From positions 3,658,001-3,722,000 of the forward strand of contig NZ_JACHMX010000001.1 of NCBI RefSeq assembly GCF_014205155.1: DNA of 64,000 nt, given 5' to 3'. This DNA is from Amycolatopsis umgeniensis (GTDB taxonomy: Bacteria > Actinomycetota > Actinomycetes > Mycobacteriales > Pseudonocardiaceae). Positions 49,672 to 58,518 of the stretch are shown here, piece by piece (the first letter of the stretch is position 1; every line of letters begins with the position of its first letter). The notes beneath the pieces are model-generated. The model saw only the letters and a program-made list of their open reading frames with translations, was not told the origin of the DNA and did no database searches. Position numbers and translations under genes: made by a program.

Positions 49672-49705
49672 GAATTCCCGCCCGCCCCGCGTGGTTGAAC
49701 CCGGT

Positions 49706-50113
49706 ATGACCGATCGCGCCACCGAGATCCTCGCCGGATCGAAGACGATCGCCGTCGTAGGGCTGAGCCGCGATCCGGCCAAGGCCTCGCACGGGGTCGC
49801 CGCCGTACTGCAGGAACACGGGTTCCGGATCATCCCCGTCCATCCTTCGGCCGACGAGCTGCTGGGCGAAAAGGTCTACCGCTCGCTCACCGACATCCCG
49901 GAGCCCGTCGACCTCGTCGACGTCTTCCGCCCGTCCGCGGACACCCCGCCGATCGCCGAACAGGCCGTCGCGATCGGGGCGAAGGCGCTCTGGCTCCAGC
50001 AGGGCATCGTGTCCGCCGAGGCCCGCCGGATCGCCGAAGAAGGCGGCTTGGACTACGTCGAAGACCGCTGCACCGCGGTCGTCCGAGCGGTCGCGAACCT
50101 CTCAGTCCGTTAG
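49706..50113 (+). CDS. CoA-binding domain protein (YccU type)
   Basis: 135 aa Rossmann-like CoA-binding domain: TIAVVGLSRDPAKASHGVAAVLQEHGFRIIPVHPSADELLGEKVYRSLTDIPEPVDLVDVFRPS, the hallmark of the stand-alone family related to the N-terminus of acyl-CoA synthetases. GAKALWLQQGIVSAEARRIAEEGGLDYVEDRCTAVV closes the fold. The family is widespread but has no established reaction. The gene ends at a clear hairpin terminator. Confidence 0.85.
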   Translation: MTDRATEILAGSKTIAVVGLSRDPAKASHGVAAVLQEHGFRIIPVHPSADELLGEKVYRSLTDIPEPVDLVDVFRPSADTPPIAEQAVAIGAKALWLQQGIVSAEARRIAEEGGLDYVEDRCTAVVRAVANLSVR

Positions 50114-50130
50114 AAACACACTCCAGGCCG

Positions 50131-50160
50131 AACCCTCGCCGCGTTTTTCCGGCGAGGGTT
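50131..50160 (+). terminator. Intrinsic terminator after the CoA-binding protein gene
   Basis: AACCCTCGCC (50131-50140) pairs with GGCGAGGGTT (50151-50160) and is followed by CTTTC. The loop GCGTTTTTCC contains five T. Confidence 0.85.
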
Positions 50161-50337
50161 CTTTCATATCCGTGAATAGAAAAATGGACCCTGAACTCAT
50201 ACACCCAATCGGAACCGCCGAACGGATTGGTCCAAACCGGTGATCTTGACCGCAAGGCCACGAGCTGGGAAAACTTGTCCGGTCGACAGTTCGTTAAGAA
50301 ACCTTCCCAACGTTGGATCGAGCTGTTAACGTCCGAA

Positions 50338-50350
50338 TCCGCTTAGCGGA
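50338..50350. promoter_or_regulatory. Palindrome upstream of the IclR gene
   Basis: TCCGCTTAGCGGA is a 6-bp inverted repeat about a central T, with the first G of the IclR reading frame 44 nt downstream. It lies over the likely promoter and may be the IclR autoregulatory site. The nearby GTTAAC (50326-50331) is another possible element. Confidence 0.5.
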
Positions 50351-50393
50351 AACAGGTGCCGATCATCGGTACCCCGGTCCAACGGAGGGCGAA

Positions 50394-51176
50394 GTGGGCA
50401 CACCACGCGGCCTGGATTCCAGTGGCACACTCGAGCGCGGACTAGCGGTTCTCGAGCACGTCGGCCAGAACCAGGAGATTTCCACCAACGCGATCGCCAG
50501 GCAACTGGGTCTCTCCCGGAGCGCCGCCTACCGCATCGTCGGCACCCTCAAGAACCTCGAATACCTCGAAGCCGATCGCGCCACCGGCCGCGTGCGGCTC
50601 GGCACCCGGCTGGTCGAACTCGGCGCCCGCGCGATGGCGGCGACCGATCTCCACCGGTGCGCGCCGCGCTATCTGGCGTCGCTCGCCGAGCGGAGCGGAG
50701 AGACGACGTACCTCGCCGTGCCGGACAACGACACGATGGTCTACGTCGCCACCGAACGCAGCGCCAACGCCGTCACCCTCGCTTGCCGCCTCGGCACTCG
50801 GCGTCCGCAGCACGCGACGTCGCTGGGCAAGGCGTGGCTGGCGGCGCTGCCCGAACAGGACCGCGTCGAACGCATCCGCCGGATGAAACTCGACAGTCTC
50901 ACGCTCAAGACGATCAACGACCCCGCCCGGCTGCTCGACGACCTGGCCAGGACGAGCCGTCGCGGCTGGGCCGTGGACGAGATCGAGAACGAACCGGACG
51001 TCGGCTGCGTGGCCGCCGCCGTCCGCGACCACACCGGACGGCCGATCGCCGCGATCAGCATCGCGGGCCCCGCGGGCCGGGTGCTCCGCCGCACCGACGA
51101 ACTGGGCGCGACAGTGGCCGGAACCGCCGCCGCACTGTCGCTCCGGCTGGGTTACGTCCGCGCGCAAAGGGGCTGA
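50394..51176 (+). CDS. IclR-family regulator of the permease operon
   Basis: 260 aa from GTG 50394, with ACGGAGGG 5 nt upstream. N-terminal helix-turn-helix ISTNAIARQLGLSRSAAYRIVGTLKNLEYLEADRATGRVRLG, then the IclR effector domain with CRLGTRRPQHATSLGKAWLAALP and DEIENEPDVGCVAAAVRDHTGRPIAAISIAGP. The permease gene follows 1 nt after the stop, so this is probably the local regulator of lactate/glycolate uptake. Confidence 0.87.
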   Translation: MGTPRGLDSSGTLERGLAVLEHVGQNQEISTNAIARQLGLSRSAAYRIVGTLKNLEYLEADRATGRVRLGTRLVELGARAMAATDLHRCAPRYLASLAERSGETTYLAVPDNDTMVYVATERSANAVTLACRLGTRRPQHATSLGKAWLAALPEQDRVERIRRMKLDSLTLKTINDPARLLDDLARTSRRGWAVDEIENEPDVGCVAAAVRDHTGRPIAAISIAGPAGRVLRRTDELGATVAGTAAALSLRLGYVRAQRG

Positions 51177-51177
51177 A

Positions 51178-52869
51178 GTGGGCTGGATCCAGGACTACCA
51201 GCCGGCGGGCGGGCTGTGGCTGTCCGCCGCGCTCGCCGCACTCCCGATCATCGTGCTGCTGGTGACACTGGGCGTCCTGCGCCGATCGGCGCGGCTCTCG
51301 GCCGCGCTCGCGCTGATCACCGCGCTGCTGGTCGCGGTACTGCTGTACCGCATGCCCGCCGGGCTCGCCTTCGACTCCGCGGCCATGGGGCTGGTGTTCG
51401 GGGTGTGGTCGGTGGCCTGGATCGCTTTCCACGCCGTGTACTTCCACAACGTCACCGTCGCGACCGGACGGTTCGACGACATCAAGGCGGTCCTCGCCGG
51501 GTTCAGCGAGGACCGCCGCCTCCAGGCGCTGCTGATCGCGTTCGGCTTCGGCGCGCTGCTGGAAGGGATCGCGGGCGGCGGCTCGCCGATCGCGATCACC
51601 GCGGCGATGATGGCCGCGCTCGGTTTCCCGCCGGTGAAGGCGGTCGTGCTCGCGTTGCTGGCGAACACCGCGCCGGTCGCGTTCGGCGGCCTCGGCAACC
51701 CGCTCATCGTGCTGGGCAGGCTGACCGCGCCGATCCTCGGTATGAAACAGGACCAGGCGACGGATCTGTTCTCGTCGATGGTCGGTCGCCAGCTCCCGTT
51801 GCTCGCGTTGATCGTCCCCGGTTTCCTGATCGTGGTCCTCGCGGGCTGGAAACGGATGATCGAGGTCTGGCCCGCGGTGCTGACGGCGGGCCTGTCGTTC
51901 GCGGTCATGCAGTTCGTCACCTCGAACTTCATCAGCCCGAGCCTCGTGGACGTCGTCGCCGCGCTGGCCGCGATGGCCTCGCTATGGATCCTCACGCGCT
52001 TCTGGCAACCGCCGGCGGTTTGGCGTTTCGACGGCGAAGAACCGGTGAAGGCCGGGGCGAGTCTCGGCGCGGCGAAGGCCGAACGCGGCGCGCTGTACGC
52101 GTGGGCGCCGTACGTCGTCCTGATCGCGGCGATCTTCCTTTCCCGGATCGGCACGATCTTCAAGAACCTGCCCGAATGGCTGGACCTGACGAAGCTGCTG
52201 CACAAGGCCGACTGGGTGTTCGCGTGGCCGGGGCTGCACAAGGAGGTCGTCCAGCACGCGCCGATCACGCCCAAGGACTCCCCGTACGCGGCGACGCTGA
52301 CCGTCGATTTCCTTTACTCTCCCGGAACCGTGGCCCTGATCGCGGCGATCGTCGCGGGTTTCGCGATGGGCGCGAAACCGGGTCTGCTGCTGGCCACCTA
52401 CCGGCGGACGCTGCACCAGATGCGGTGGGCGCTGGCGACGATCTTCATGATCCTCGCGATCGCGTTCGTCATGAACTATTCGGGTGCGACGCAGACCCTC
52501 GGCCTCGCGCTCGCGACCACCGGCGTGCTGTTCCCGTTGTTCTCCGCCTACATCGGCTGGCTCGGCGTCTTCCTCACCGGCTCGGACGCGTCGACGAACA
52601 GTCTCTTCGGGCCGATGCAGGTGATCTCGGCGCAGCAACTGCACGTCGACCCGATCCTCGCCGGCGCCACGAACACCTCCGGCGGCGTGATGGGCAAGAT
52701 GATCTCGCCCCAGAACCTGTCCATCGGCGCCACCGCGATCGGGCAGAGCGGGCAGGAAGGCGCGCTGCTGCGGCAGACGTTCCTGTGGTCGGTCGTCCTG
52801 ACCGCCGTGGTCGGGGTGATCTCACTGCTCCAGGCGACCGTGCTGAGCTTCATGATCCCGAGCCCGTGA
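51178..52869 (+). CDS. L-lactate/glycolate permease (LctP family)
   Basis: 563 aa with about 13-14 helices. ALLEGIAGGGSPIAITAAMMAALGFPPVKAVVLALLANTAPVAFGGLGNPLIVLG is the signature of the LctP family, and the C-terminal GSDASTNSLFGPMQVISAQQLHVDPILAGATNTSGGVMGKMISPQNLSIGATA matches too. It imports L-lactate, D-lactate or glycolate with protons. GTG 51178 directly follows the IclR gene. No lactate dehydrogenase gene is next to it. It overlaps the convergent GNAT remnant by 20 bp. Confidence 0.9.
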   Translation: MGWIQDYQPAGGLWLSAALAALPIIVLLVTLGVLRRSARLSAALALITALLVAVLLYRMPAGLAFDSAAMGLVFGVWSVAWIAFHAVYFHNVTVATGRFDDIKAVLAGFSEDRRLQALLIAFGFGALLEGIAGGGSPIAITAAMMAALGFPPVKAVVLALLANTAPVAFGGLGNPLIVLGRLTAPILGMKQDQATDLFSSMVGRQLPLLALIVPGFLIVVLAGWKRMIEVWPAVLTAGLSFAVMQFVTSNFISPSLVDVVAALAAMASLWILTRFWQPPAVWRFDGEEPVKAGASLGAAKAERGALYAWAPYVVLIAAIFLSRIGTIFKNLPEWLDLTKLLHKADWVFAWPGLHKEVVQHAPITPKDSPYAATLTVDFLYSPGTVALIAAIVAGFAMGAKPGLLLATYRRTLHQMRWALATIFMILAIAFVMNYSGATQTLGLALATTGVLFPLFSAYIGWLGVFLTGSDASTNSLFGPMQVISAQQLHVDPILAGATNTSGGVMGKMISPQNLSIGATAIGQSGQEGALLRQTFLWSVVLTAVVGVISLLQATVLSFMIPSP

Positions 52870-53163
52870 GCCGGATCAGGCCCGCCTCGGTCGCCCGGAA
52901 ACCACAGGCGTCGAAGTAGAACGAACGCAGCCCCGGCACGAAGTCGACGTGCAGCCCAGGAAGGCGTGGTCCCCACCGTCCCAGGCGACGTTCACGAAAC
53001 CGACCAGTTTCCCGGCGGGATCCCGGGCGGTGACCCAGCCGAGACTGTGCCGCCGGATGCCGTTCCACCAGCCGGGCACGGGCTCGCCGCCGTGCGAACG
53101 GACGAGATCGGACATCTCGTCGTCGGTGACCGGGTCACGCCAGCGGAAGGAGAAGTCGGTCAT
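52850..53163 (-). pseudogene. GNAT acetyltransferase remnant with internal deletion and frameshift
   Basis: Reading from ATG 53163, the first part (MTDFSFRWRDPVTDDEMSDL ... GFVNVAWDGGDHAFLG) is the start of a GNAT acetyltransferase. It then runs directly into a second reading frame that gives LHVDFVPGLRSFYFDACGFRATEAGLIRLTGSGS and stops at 52850. The acetyl-CoA-binding segment (RxxGxG region, normally about 30-35 residues in relatives) that should lie between them is missing. No intact reading is possible, so the gene is broken. Confidence 0.75.
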
Positions 53164-53312
53164 CCCGCCAGCATCGGCGAAATGATCATTTCGCGCCAAC
53201 CATTTGAAGATCTCCGAGAATGTCCACAATGGTCATCTGATCTTTACCGGCGACTGGTCTGGATGGATGAACGGAAGGTTCGTTCACCGGAATGGGAACT
53301 ACCGTTGTCCAC

Positions 53313-54185
53313 ATGCCCATGACGCTGATCAAAGGTACGTTCCAGCTTGTCGGAGCCTCACCGGACGGCGATTCGGTGCGGTTCTATCCCGACGATCCCC
53401 AAGCGACCAAGAAGGCGGGCCTGAAAGTCCGGCTGAATTCGCGGGGCGGGATGCAGTTGCGGCTCGACGCGATCGACGCGCTCGAAACGCATTACCAGGC
53501 CAGGGGAACCGGCGGGATGTGGCATCAGCCCGCGGAATTCGCCGACGCCGCCTCGGCGAACCTGCTGAAGGTCCTCGGCTTCAAAACGGTCCAACGCGAC
53601 GACCGGGGAAGGGTCACTTCCTCGACCCCGATCAAGGTACCGGGTCACATACTGACGCGATTCGCCGACAAATACGGACGAGCGGTCGCGTTCGCCTTTC
53701 CCGGGCAACAGCCGGGAAGGTCGGCCGACCTTTCCAAGGTCCATCTCGACGTCAAAACGCTGAAGAACTCCGCGAACTACCGGCAGGTCGCGGACGGACT
53801 CGTCTACCCGACGTTCTATTCCCTGCTTTACCCCGATCTCCGTGACGCCTTGGCCGAGGCCGCCGTCAAAGCGCGCCAGGACGGACTCGGGCTGTGGCCG
53901 GACGACGTCACGAACTCCGGGTTCAAGCTCTCGTCGCGACGGCAACTGGCCGACGAACTGGTGATCCTGCCGAAACTGTTCCGCAGGCTCGTCGACTACC
54001 TCGCGCTCGACGAGAGCGGCGGCGTCTCGCTGACCGGCTTCTCCGACTTCCTCGATTCCCGCAACGACCGGCTGTTCACCGTCCCGGACGGGCACGCCAC
54101 GGAATTCGAGACGCTGGTGAGCGTGAAGCGGCAGACCGTGAACCTGACGATCGAACCGGAACGGATCGTCTTCATCGAGGCCTGA
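53313..54185 (+). CDS. Staphylococcal-nuclease-like (SNase/OB-fold) protein
   Basis: 290 aa from ATG 53313, chosen because TACCGT ends 7 nt before it (leaderless); an ATG at 53292 is also in frame. SPDGDSVRFYPDDPQATKKAGLKVRLNSRGGMQLRLDAIDALETHYQA resembles the first part of the SNase fold (DGDSV ... RLxxIDAPE), and ARQDGLGLWPDD the last helix. The Arg/Glu catalytic residues of staphylococcal nuclease cannot be matched confidently, so it may be a non-catalytic relative. The C-terminal about 90 residues are unexplained. Confidence 0.7.
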   Translation: MPMTLIKGTFQLVGASPDGDSVRFYPDDPQATKKAGLKVRLNSRGGMQLRLDAIDALETHYQARGTGGMWHQPAEFADAASANLLKVLGFKTVQRDDRGRVTSSTPIKVPGHILTRFADKYGRAVAFAFPGQQPGRSADLSKVHLDVKTLKNSANYRQVADGLVYPTFYSLLYPDLRDALAEAAVKARQDGLGLWPDDVTNSGFKLSSRRQLADELVILPKLFRRLVDYLALDESGGVSLTGFSDFLDSRNDRLFTVPDGHATEFETLVSVKRQTVNLTIEPERIVFIEA

Positions 54186-54263
54186 CCGGCCCCGGTGTGG
54201 GCAAAAAGACCGTACCTCCGTCCCCCTCCACCGTGCTCATCTGAAAGGTGGGAGAGGGAGCCG

Positions 54264-54704
54264 ATGCGAGTACACGGTTCGCGGCGGTCGGAGGAGACCG
54301 GCGGGCGGATGGAGACAGCTTCGAAGCTTGTCGACGCCATCCGCGTCTTGGTCGTGCGCTACTGCCGGGCGCGGATCGGACGACGTTCGGGCACCTACGA
54401 AACCGCCGACGCGGTGGCGAAGGACAGCTGTCTCGAGATCCTCGCCGGGGCGGCCCAAGCGCCCGCGCTCATCACTTTCGCCTACGACGTCACGCGTGGT
54501 TTGGTCGACGACTTCCACCGGACCGCCGCCGAACTGCCGAATCCGCTTTCGGGGCTGCCGGGGCAGCAGCGCGAGATCATGGTGCTGCGGTCGCTCGTCG
54601 GGCTTTCCACCGACGACACCGCGCTGGCGCTCGGCTGCTCCGTGCAGGCGGTCCGGCTGGGCCAGCACCGCGCCCTGACCGCGCTGCGCCCCACCCCGGC
54701 CTGA
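54264..54704 (+). CDS. Short SigD-like ECF sigma factor
   Basis: 146 aa from ATG 54264, preceded by GGGAGAGGGAG. The start VRYCRARIGRRSGTYETADAVAKDSCLEIL resembles region 2 of the SigD group of actinobacterial ECF sigma factors, where the consensus has DDVAQEV. The region 4 helix-turn-helix is LSGLPGQQREIMVLRSLVGLSTDDTALALGCSVQAVRLGQHRALTALR. The linker between them is very short, so promoter recognition may differ. No anti-sigma gene is adjacent. It is convergent with the ECF42-type gene. Confidence 0.65.
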   Translation: MRVHGSRRSEETGGRMETASKLVDAIRVLVVRYCRARIGRRSGTYETADAVAKDSCLEILAGAAQAPALITFAYDVTRGLVDDFHRTAAELPNPLSGLPGQQREIMVLRSLVGLSTDDTALALGCSVQAVRLGQHRALTALRPTPA

Positions 54705-54710
54705 CCCGGG

Positions 54711-55970
54711 TCAGGGGGTGCACTCGGCGGCGCGGTTCAGCAGGAGGGTGCGTTCGCGGTCGTTCCCGGTCATCTCCGCGGCACGCTCGAACTCGGCGCG
54801 GGCCTCGTCGAGGCGGCCGAGCTTCGCCAGGAAGTCGCCGCGCACGCTCGGCAGCAGGTGGTACGACTTCAGCGCGGGCTCCGAAGTCAGCTTGTCGACG
54901 ACCTCGAGCCCCGCCTCCGGCCCGACGGCCATCGACAGCGCCACCGCGCGGTTCAGTTCGATCACCGGGGACGGGTTCAGCGTCCCGAGGCCCTCGTACA
55001 GGACGGCGATGCGTCCCCAGTCGGTCTCCTCGCCCGTTCGCGCCCGCGCGTGGCAGGCGGCGATGGCGGCTTGCGCGGCGTAGACGCCGAAAGCGCCGCC
55101 GGTGAGCGACTCGGCGAGGTCCAGTGCGGCGAGGCCACGGCCGATCAGGAGCCGGTTCCATTTCGTCCGGTCCTGGTCCAGCAGCAGCACGGGTTCACCG
55201 TTCGGCCCGACCCGCGCGGCGGATCGCGAGACCTGGATCTCCATCAGCGCGACGAGCCCGTGCACCTCGGGTTCCTTCGGCATCAGCCCGGCCAGGATCC
55301 GGCCGAGCCGCAGCGCCTCCTCGCACAACGCCGGCCGCATCCAGTCCTCGCCCGCCGTCGCCGAGTAGCCCTCGTTGAAGATCAGGTAGATGACTTCGAG
55401 CACCGAAGACAGGCGCGCGACCCTGTCCGCCCCCTCGGGCACCTCGAACGGCACCTTGGCGTCGCCGAGCGTCTTCTTCGCACGGACGATCCGCTGCGCG
55501 ATGGCGGTTTCCTTGGCGAGGAACGCCCGCGCGATCTCGTGCGTCTGCAGCCCGCCGATCATCTTCAGCGTCAGGGCCACTCGCGCCTCGGTGGAAAGCA
55601 CCGGGTGGCAGGCGGTGAACACCAGCCGCAGCAGATCGTCCTCGATGTGGTCGTCGAGGCCCGCGGTGAAGTCGGGTTCCTCCTCGAACTCCTGCTCGCG
55701 GCCGATCTCGCCGAGTTTCCGGTCGTACCGCTCGTTGCGCCGGAAGGTGTCGACGGCACGACGTTTGGCCGTGGTCATGAGCCAGGCGCCCGGATTCCTC
55801 GGGACGCCCGACTCAGGCCACTGCTCGAGCGCGGCGACCAGCGCGTCCTGCGCCAGTTCCTCCGCGAGGCCGACGTCGCGCGTCATCCGCGCGAGACCCG
55901 CGATGAGGCGGGCCGATTCGATCCGCCACACCGCGTCGATCGCCGAACGGGGGTCTGCTGTAGCCGTCAC
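54711..55970 (-). CDS. ECF42-type RNA polymerase sigma factor (DUF6596)
   Basis: 419 aa from GTG 55970; a TTG three codons earlier is possible. Regions 2 and 4 are GLAEELAQDALVAALEQWPESGVPRNPGAWLMTTAKRRAVDTFRR and HEIARAFLAKETAIAQRIVRAKKTL, followed by a long C-terminal extension (about 190-419) with repeated helical units, which is the mark of ECF42. In this group the extension replaces the anti-sigma factor, and the gene is usually paired with a DGPF/YCII-like gene, as here. Confidence 0.88.
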   Translation of the reverse strand: MTATADPRSAIDAVWRIESARLIAGLARMTRDVGLAEELAQDALVAALEQWPESGVPRNPGAWLMTTAKRRAVDTFRRNERYDRKLGEIGREQEFEEEPDFTAGLDDHIEDDLLRLVFTACHPVLSTEARVALTLKMIGGLQTHEIARAFLAKETAIAQRIVRAKKTLGDAKVPFEVPEGADRVARLSSVLEVIYLIFNEGYSATAGEDWMRPALCEEALRLGRILAGLMPKEPEVHGLVALMEIQVSRSAARVGPNGEPVLLLDQDRTKWNRLLIGRGLAALDLAESLTGGAFGVYAAQAAIAACHARARTGEETDWGRIAVLYEGLGTLNPSPVIELNRAVALSMAVGPEAGLEVVDKLTSEPALKSYHLLPSVRGDFLAKLGRLDEARAEFERAAEMTGNDRERTLLLNRAAECTP

Positions 55971-56009
55971 GCCGACCAATCAACATCGTCCGCGCGACGA
56001 CCGCAACCA

Positions 56010-56426
56010 CTAGTTCGCCTCGGCCTGCTCCCGCAGCTTCTTCTCGTGCTCGACGATCTCGGGGGTGGCGTGGTCGAAGTCCTCCATCTCGGCGATCTGG
56101 CGGATCTCGATCTCACCCTCGCGGAACGGAGCGCGCTTCATCCATTCGACGACCTCGGCCCTGTCCTTGACCTGCAGGATCCAGAAACCGGCGATGAGCT
56201 CCTTGCTCTCGGCGAACGGCCCGTCGACGACCCTGGCCTCGGTGTCGCCGGAGTACTGGATGCGGAAACCCTGGGCGCTCGGGAGCAGTCCTTCACCCGC
56301 GAGCATGACGCCGGCCTTCACCAGCTCCTCGTTGAACTTCCCCATCTCCTGCAGTTCCTCAGCGCTCGGCTGGGCGCCGGCCACGTCGGTCTTCTCGTCG
56401 CTCTTCACGATCACCATGAACCGCAT
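56010..56426 (-). CDS. YCII/DGPF-domain protein paired with the ECF42 sigma factor
   Basis: 138 aa from ATG 56426, with ACGGAGACC upstream. The motif VDGPFAESKELIAGFWILQVKDRAEVVEWMKRAPFREGEIEIRQI contains the DGPF signature of the YCII-related family. It is encoded 39 nt upstream of the sigma gene, in the same direction, which is the standard ECF42 arrangement. The sensing role is inferred from that association; no ligand is known. Confidence 0.87.
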   Translation of the reverse strand: MRFMVIVKSDEKTDVAGAQPSAEELQEMGKFNEELVKAGVMLAGEGLLPSAQGFRIQYSGDTEARVVDGPFAESKELIAGFWILQVKDRAEVVEWMKRAPFREGEIEIRQIAEMEDFDHATPEIVEHEKKLREQAEAN

Positions 56427-56580
56427 CTCAGGTCTCCGTTCCCGGCGGGGGCTCGTCCCCTGCCTCACCAACGCGTCGATCGGGCACCCCAGGTTTCGAC
56501 ACGGTCCCCGAACTTTTTTCCGCGAGTATTCGAGCAGGCGGAAAACCGCAGGTCAACCACCCGTGAGAGAATCTTCCCCC

Positions 56581-57570
56581 GTGTCCGCTCTCCCCGAAAA
56601 CCTCCGCTCCGCCCTCGATGAGGAGCTGGGCCGATACCCCCAGCACAGGTTGACGCAGTCCGTCGAGCGGCTCAGCGCGCGGTACCGGGAGAACAACCCG
56701 GCCACGGCGCCGATCCTGTCCTCCGAAGCCGACATCGCGGCGTACGCGGGCTACCGGATGCCCGCCACCTACGCGGCCGTGCACGCCGTCCTCGCCGAAG
56801 CCGCCCTCCGCGCTCCCGGGTTCACCCCGCGCACGCAGGTCGACATCGGCGGCGGCACCGGTGCCGCGATCTGGGCGGCGGCCGACGTGTGGCCGTCGCT
56901 GGAGGAGAGCACCGTCGTCGAGCAGGTCCCCGGCGCGATCGCGCTGGGGCGGCGGCTCGCGGGGAGCGCCGACGGCAAGGCCGTCCGCGGCTCGACCTGG
57001 CAACGCGGCCTGATCGACCCGGCCGCGCCCGCGCCGGACGCCGATCTGGTGACCCTCTCCTACGTCCTCGGCGAGCTCCCCGAAGCCCGCCGGGCCGACG
57101 TCGTCCGCTGGCTGTCGGCCAAGGCCGGGATGCTGGTGCTGATCGAGCCCGGCACCCCCGCGGGCTACGAACGGATCGTCGAGGCGCGGGATCAGCTCGT
57201 CGAACTCGGGCTCTCCCTCGTCGCGCCCTGCCCGCACGAAGGCGCCTGCCCGATCCCGCGCGGCAAGGACTGGTGCCATTTCTCCGCCCGCCTCCCGCGC
57301 ACCGGCCTGCACCGCCAGCTCAAGTCCGGGACGCTCGGCTTCGAGGACGAGAAGTTCTCGTACGTCGTCGCCTCACGCACGGCACCGGAACGGGCCGAGG
57401 GCCGGATCCTGCGGCATCCGGTCAAACGCAAGGGCATGGTCAGCCTCGCCCTGTGCACCGCATCCGGGCTCACCGAAACGATCGTCACCAAACGGCACGG
57501 CACCGCCTATCGCGCGGCCCGTGACGCCGAATGGGGAGACGGCTGGCCCGGTCAGTCCACAAGGGACTGA
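56581..57570 (+). CDS. Rsm22-like ribosomal small-subunit methyltransferase
   Basis: 329 aa from GTG 56581; GAATCT lies 6 nt upstream, so it may be leaderless. VDIGGGTGAAIWAAADVWP is the SAM-binding loop of a class-I methyltransferase. PCPHEGACPIPRGKDWCHFSARLPRT holds a Cys cluster of the Rsm22 family, in which relatives bind an iron-sulfur cluster. By homology it acts in mitochondrial-type ribosome assembly or rRNA modification; the bacterial substrate is unproven. It is convergent with the LysR gene (19 bp overlap). Confidence 0.78.
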   Translation: MSALPENLRSALDEELGRYPQHRLTQSVERLSARYRENNPATAPILSSEADIAAYAGYRMPATYAAVHAVLAEAALRAPGFTPRTQVDIGGGTGAAIWAAADVWPSLEESTVVEQVPGAIALGRRLAGSADGKAVRGSTWQRGLIDPAAPAPDADLVTLSYVLGELPEARRADVVRWLSAKAGMLVLIEPGTPAGYERIVEARDQLVELGLSLVAPCPHEGACPIPRGKDWCHFSARLPRTGLHRQLKSGTLGFEDEKFSYVVASRTAPERAEGRILRHPVKRKGMVSLALCTASGLTETIVTKRHGTAYRAARDAEWGDGWPGQSTRD

Positions 57571-58466
57571 CGGCCGCGGCGGGCCAGTTTGCCGATGGCG
57601 GTGAGCAGCGCGCCGAGCGCCGGATTGTCATTTCCCCGCCGCCACATCAGTTCGAGTTCCACCGGACGGCCGTCGATGCCGTCCACCGGACGGAGCACGA
57701 CACCCTCGAACCGCAGCGCGGCAGCGGCGGCGGGCACCAGTGCGACGCCGAGATCCGCTTTGACCAGCACGAGCACCGTATGCACCTGACTGGGGTACTG
57801 CGTGTACGACGGCAGCACGCGCGCCGCGCGGAACACCGCCACGAGCAGATCGTGGAAGTACCGGCCCTCCGACGGCGAATACATGATGAACCGCTCGCCG
57901 TCGAAGTCGCGGATTTCGGGATTCTTTTTTCGCCGCGCCAAAGGATGCGCCGACGGCAGGGCGGCCAGCAGCGGCTCTCGCCACAGCGGCAGGGTCACGA
58001 TGTCGCCGCCGATGACCGGCGGGCGGATCATGCCGAGGTCGAGCCCGTCCGCCAGCAGCTCCTCCACCTGCGCCGACGTCGTCATTTCGCGGAGCACCAG
58101 ATCGACCCCGGGCACTTCGGCGGTGGCCGCGGCGAGAACGCGCTCGAGATACGAGTAGGCCGCGGTGGCGGTGAAGCCGAGAGTGACGACTCCGACCTCA
58201 CCCCTTTTCGCCCGGCGGACGTACAGGGTCGCTTCTTGCGACGAACGCAGTATTTTCCTTGCCTCGGCGAGAAAAACCCGTCCGGCGGGTGTCAGCCGGA
58301 CGGTGCGGTGCGTACGGTCGAAAAGTTCGACTCCCAGCTCCCGCTCCAGTAGCTGGATCCGCCTGCTCAACGGCGGCTGGGTCATCGAGAGCCGCTCCGC
58401 CGCCCGGCCGTAGTGCAGTTCCTCGGCCACCGCGACGAAACTCACGAGCTGCTCCAGGGAAAACAC
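57552..58466 (-). CDS. LysR-family transcriptional regulator
   Basis: 304 aa from GTG 58466. N-terminal helix-turn-helix LVSFVAVAEELHYGRAAERLSMTQPPLSRRIQLLERELGVELFDRT, then a two-lobe effector domain with TLGFTATAAYSYLERVLAAAT, VLREMTTSAQVEELLADGLDLGMIRPP and ALVPAAAAALRFEGVVLRPVDG. A LysR effector acts through a divergent target, but no gene faces this one within 50 nt; the next genes upstream run in the same direction. The target is unknown. Confidence 0.87.
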   Translation of the reverse strand: MFSLEQLVSFVAVAEELHYGRAAERLSMTQPPLSRRIQLLERELGVELFDRTHRTVRLTPAGRVFLAEARKILRSSQEATLYVRRAKRGEVGVVTLGFTATAAYSYLERVLAAATAEVPGVDLVLREMTTSAQVEELLADGLDLGMIRPPVIGGDIVTLPLWREPLLAALPSAHPLARRKKNPEIRDFDGERFIMYSPSEGRYFHDLLVAVFRAARVLPSYTQYPSQVHTVLVLVKADLGVALVPAAAAALRFEGVVLRPVDGIDGRPVELELMWRRGNDNPALGALLTAIGKLARRGRQSLVD

Positions 58467-58472
58467 CCATCC

Positions 58473-58478
58473 ATTTTA
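58473..58478 (-). promoter_or_regulatory. -10 hexamer TAAAAT for the LysR gene
   Basis: On the minus strand TAAAAT ends 6 nt before GTG 58466. No Shine-Dalgarno sequence. Confidence 0.5.
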
Positions 58479-58518
58479 GGTATCGCCGGACGGCGGACAA
58501 GCGCCGAATCGGTATCGT

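Noticed and set aside
54858..56621. 587-codon frame antisense to the ECF42 sigma gene and the YCII gene
   Set aside because: Shadow; spans two genes that form a known pair.
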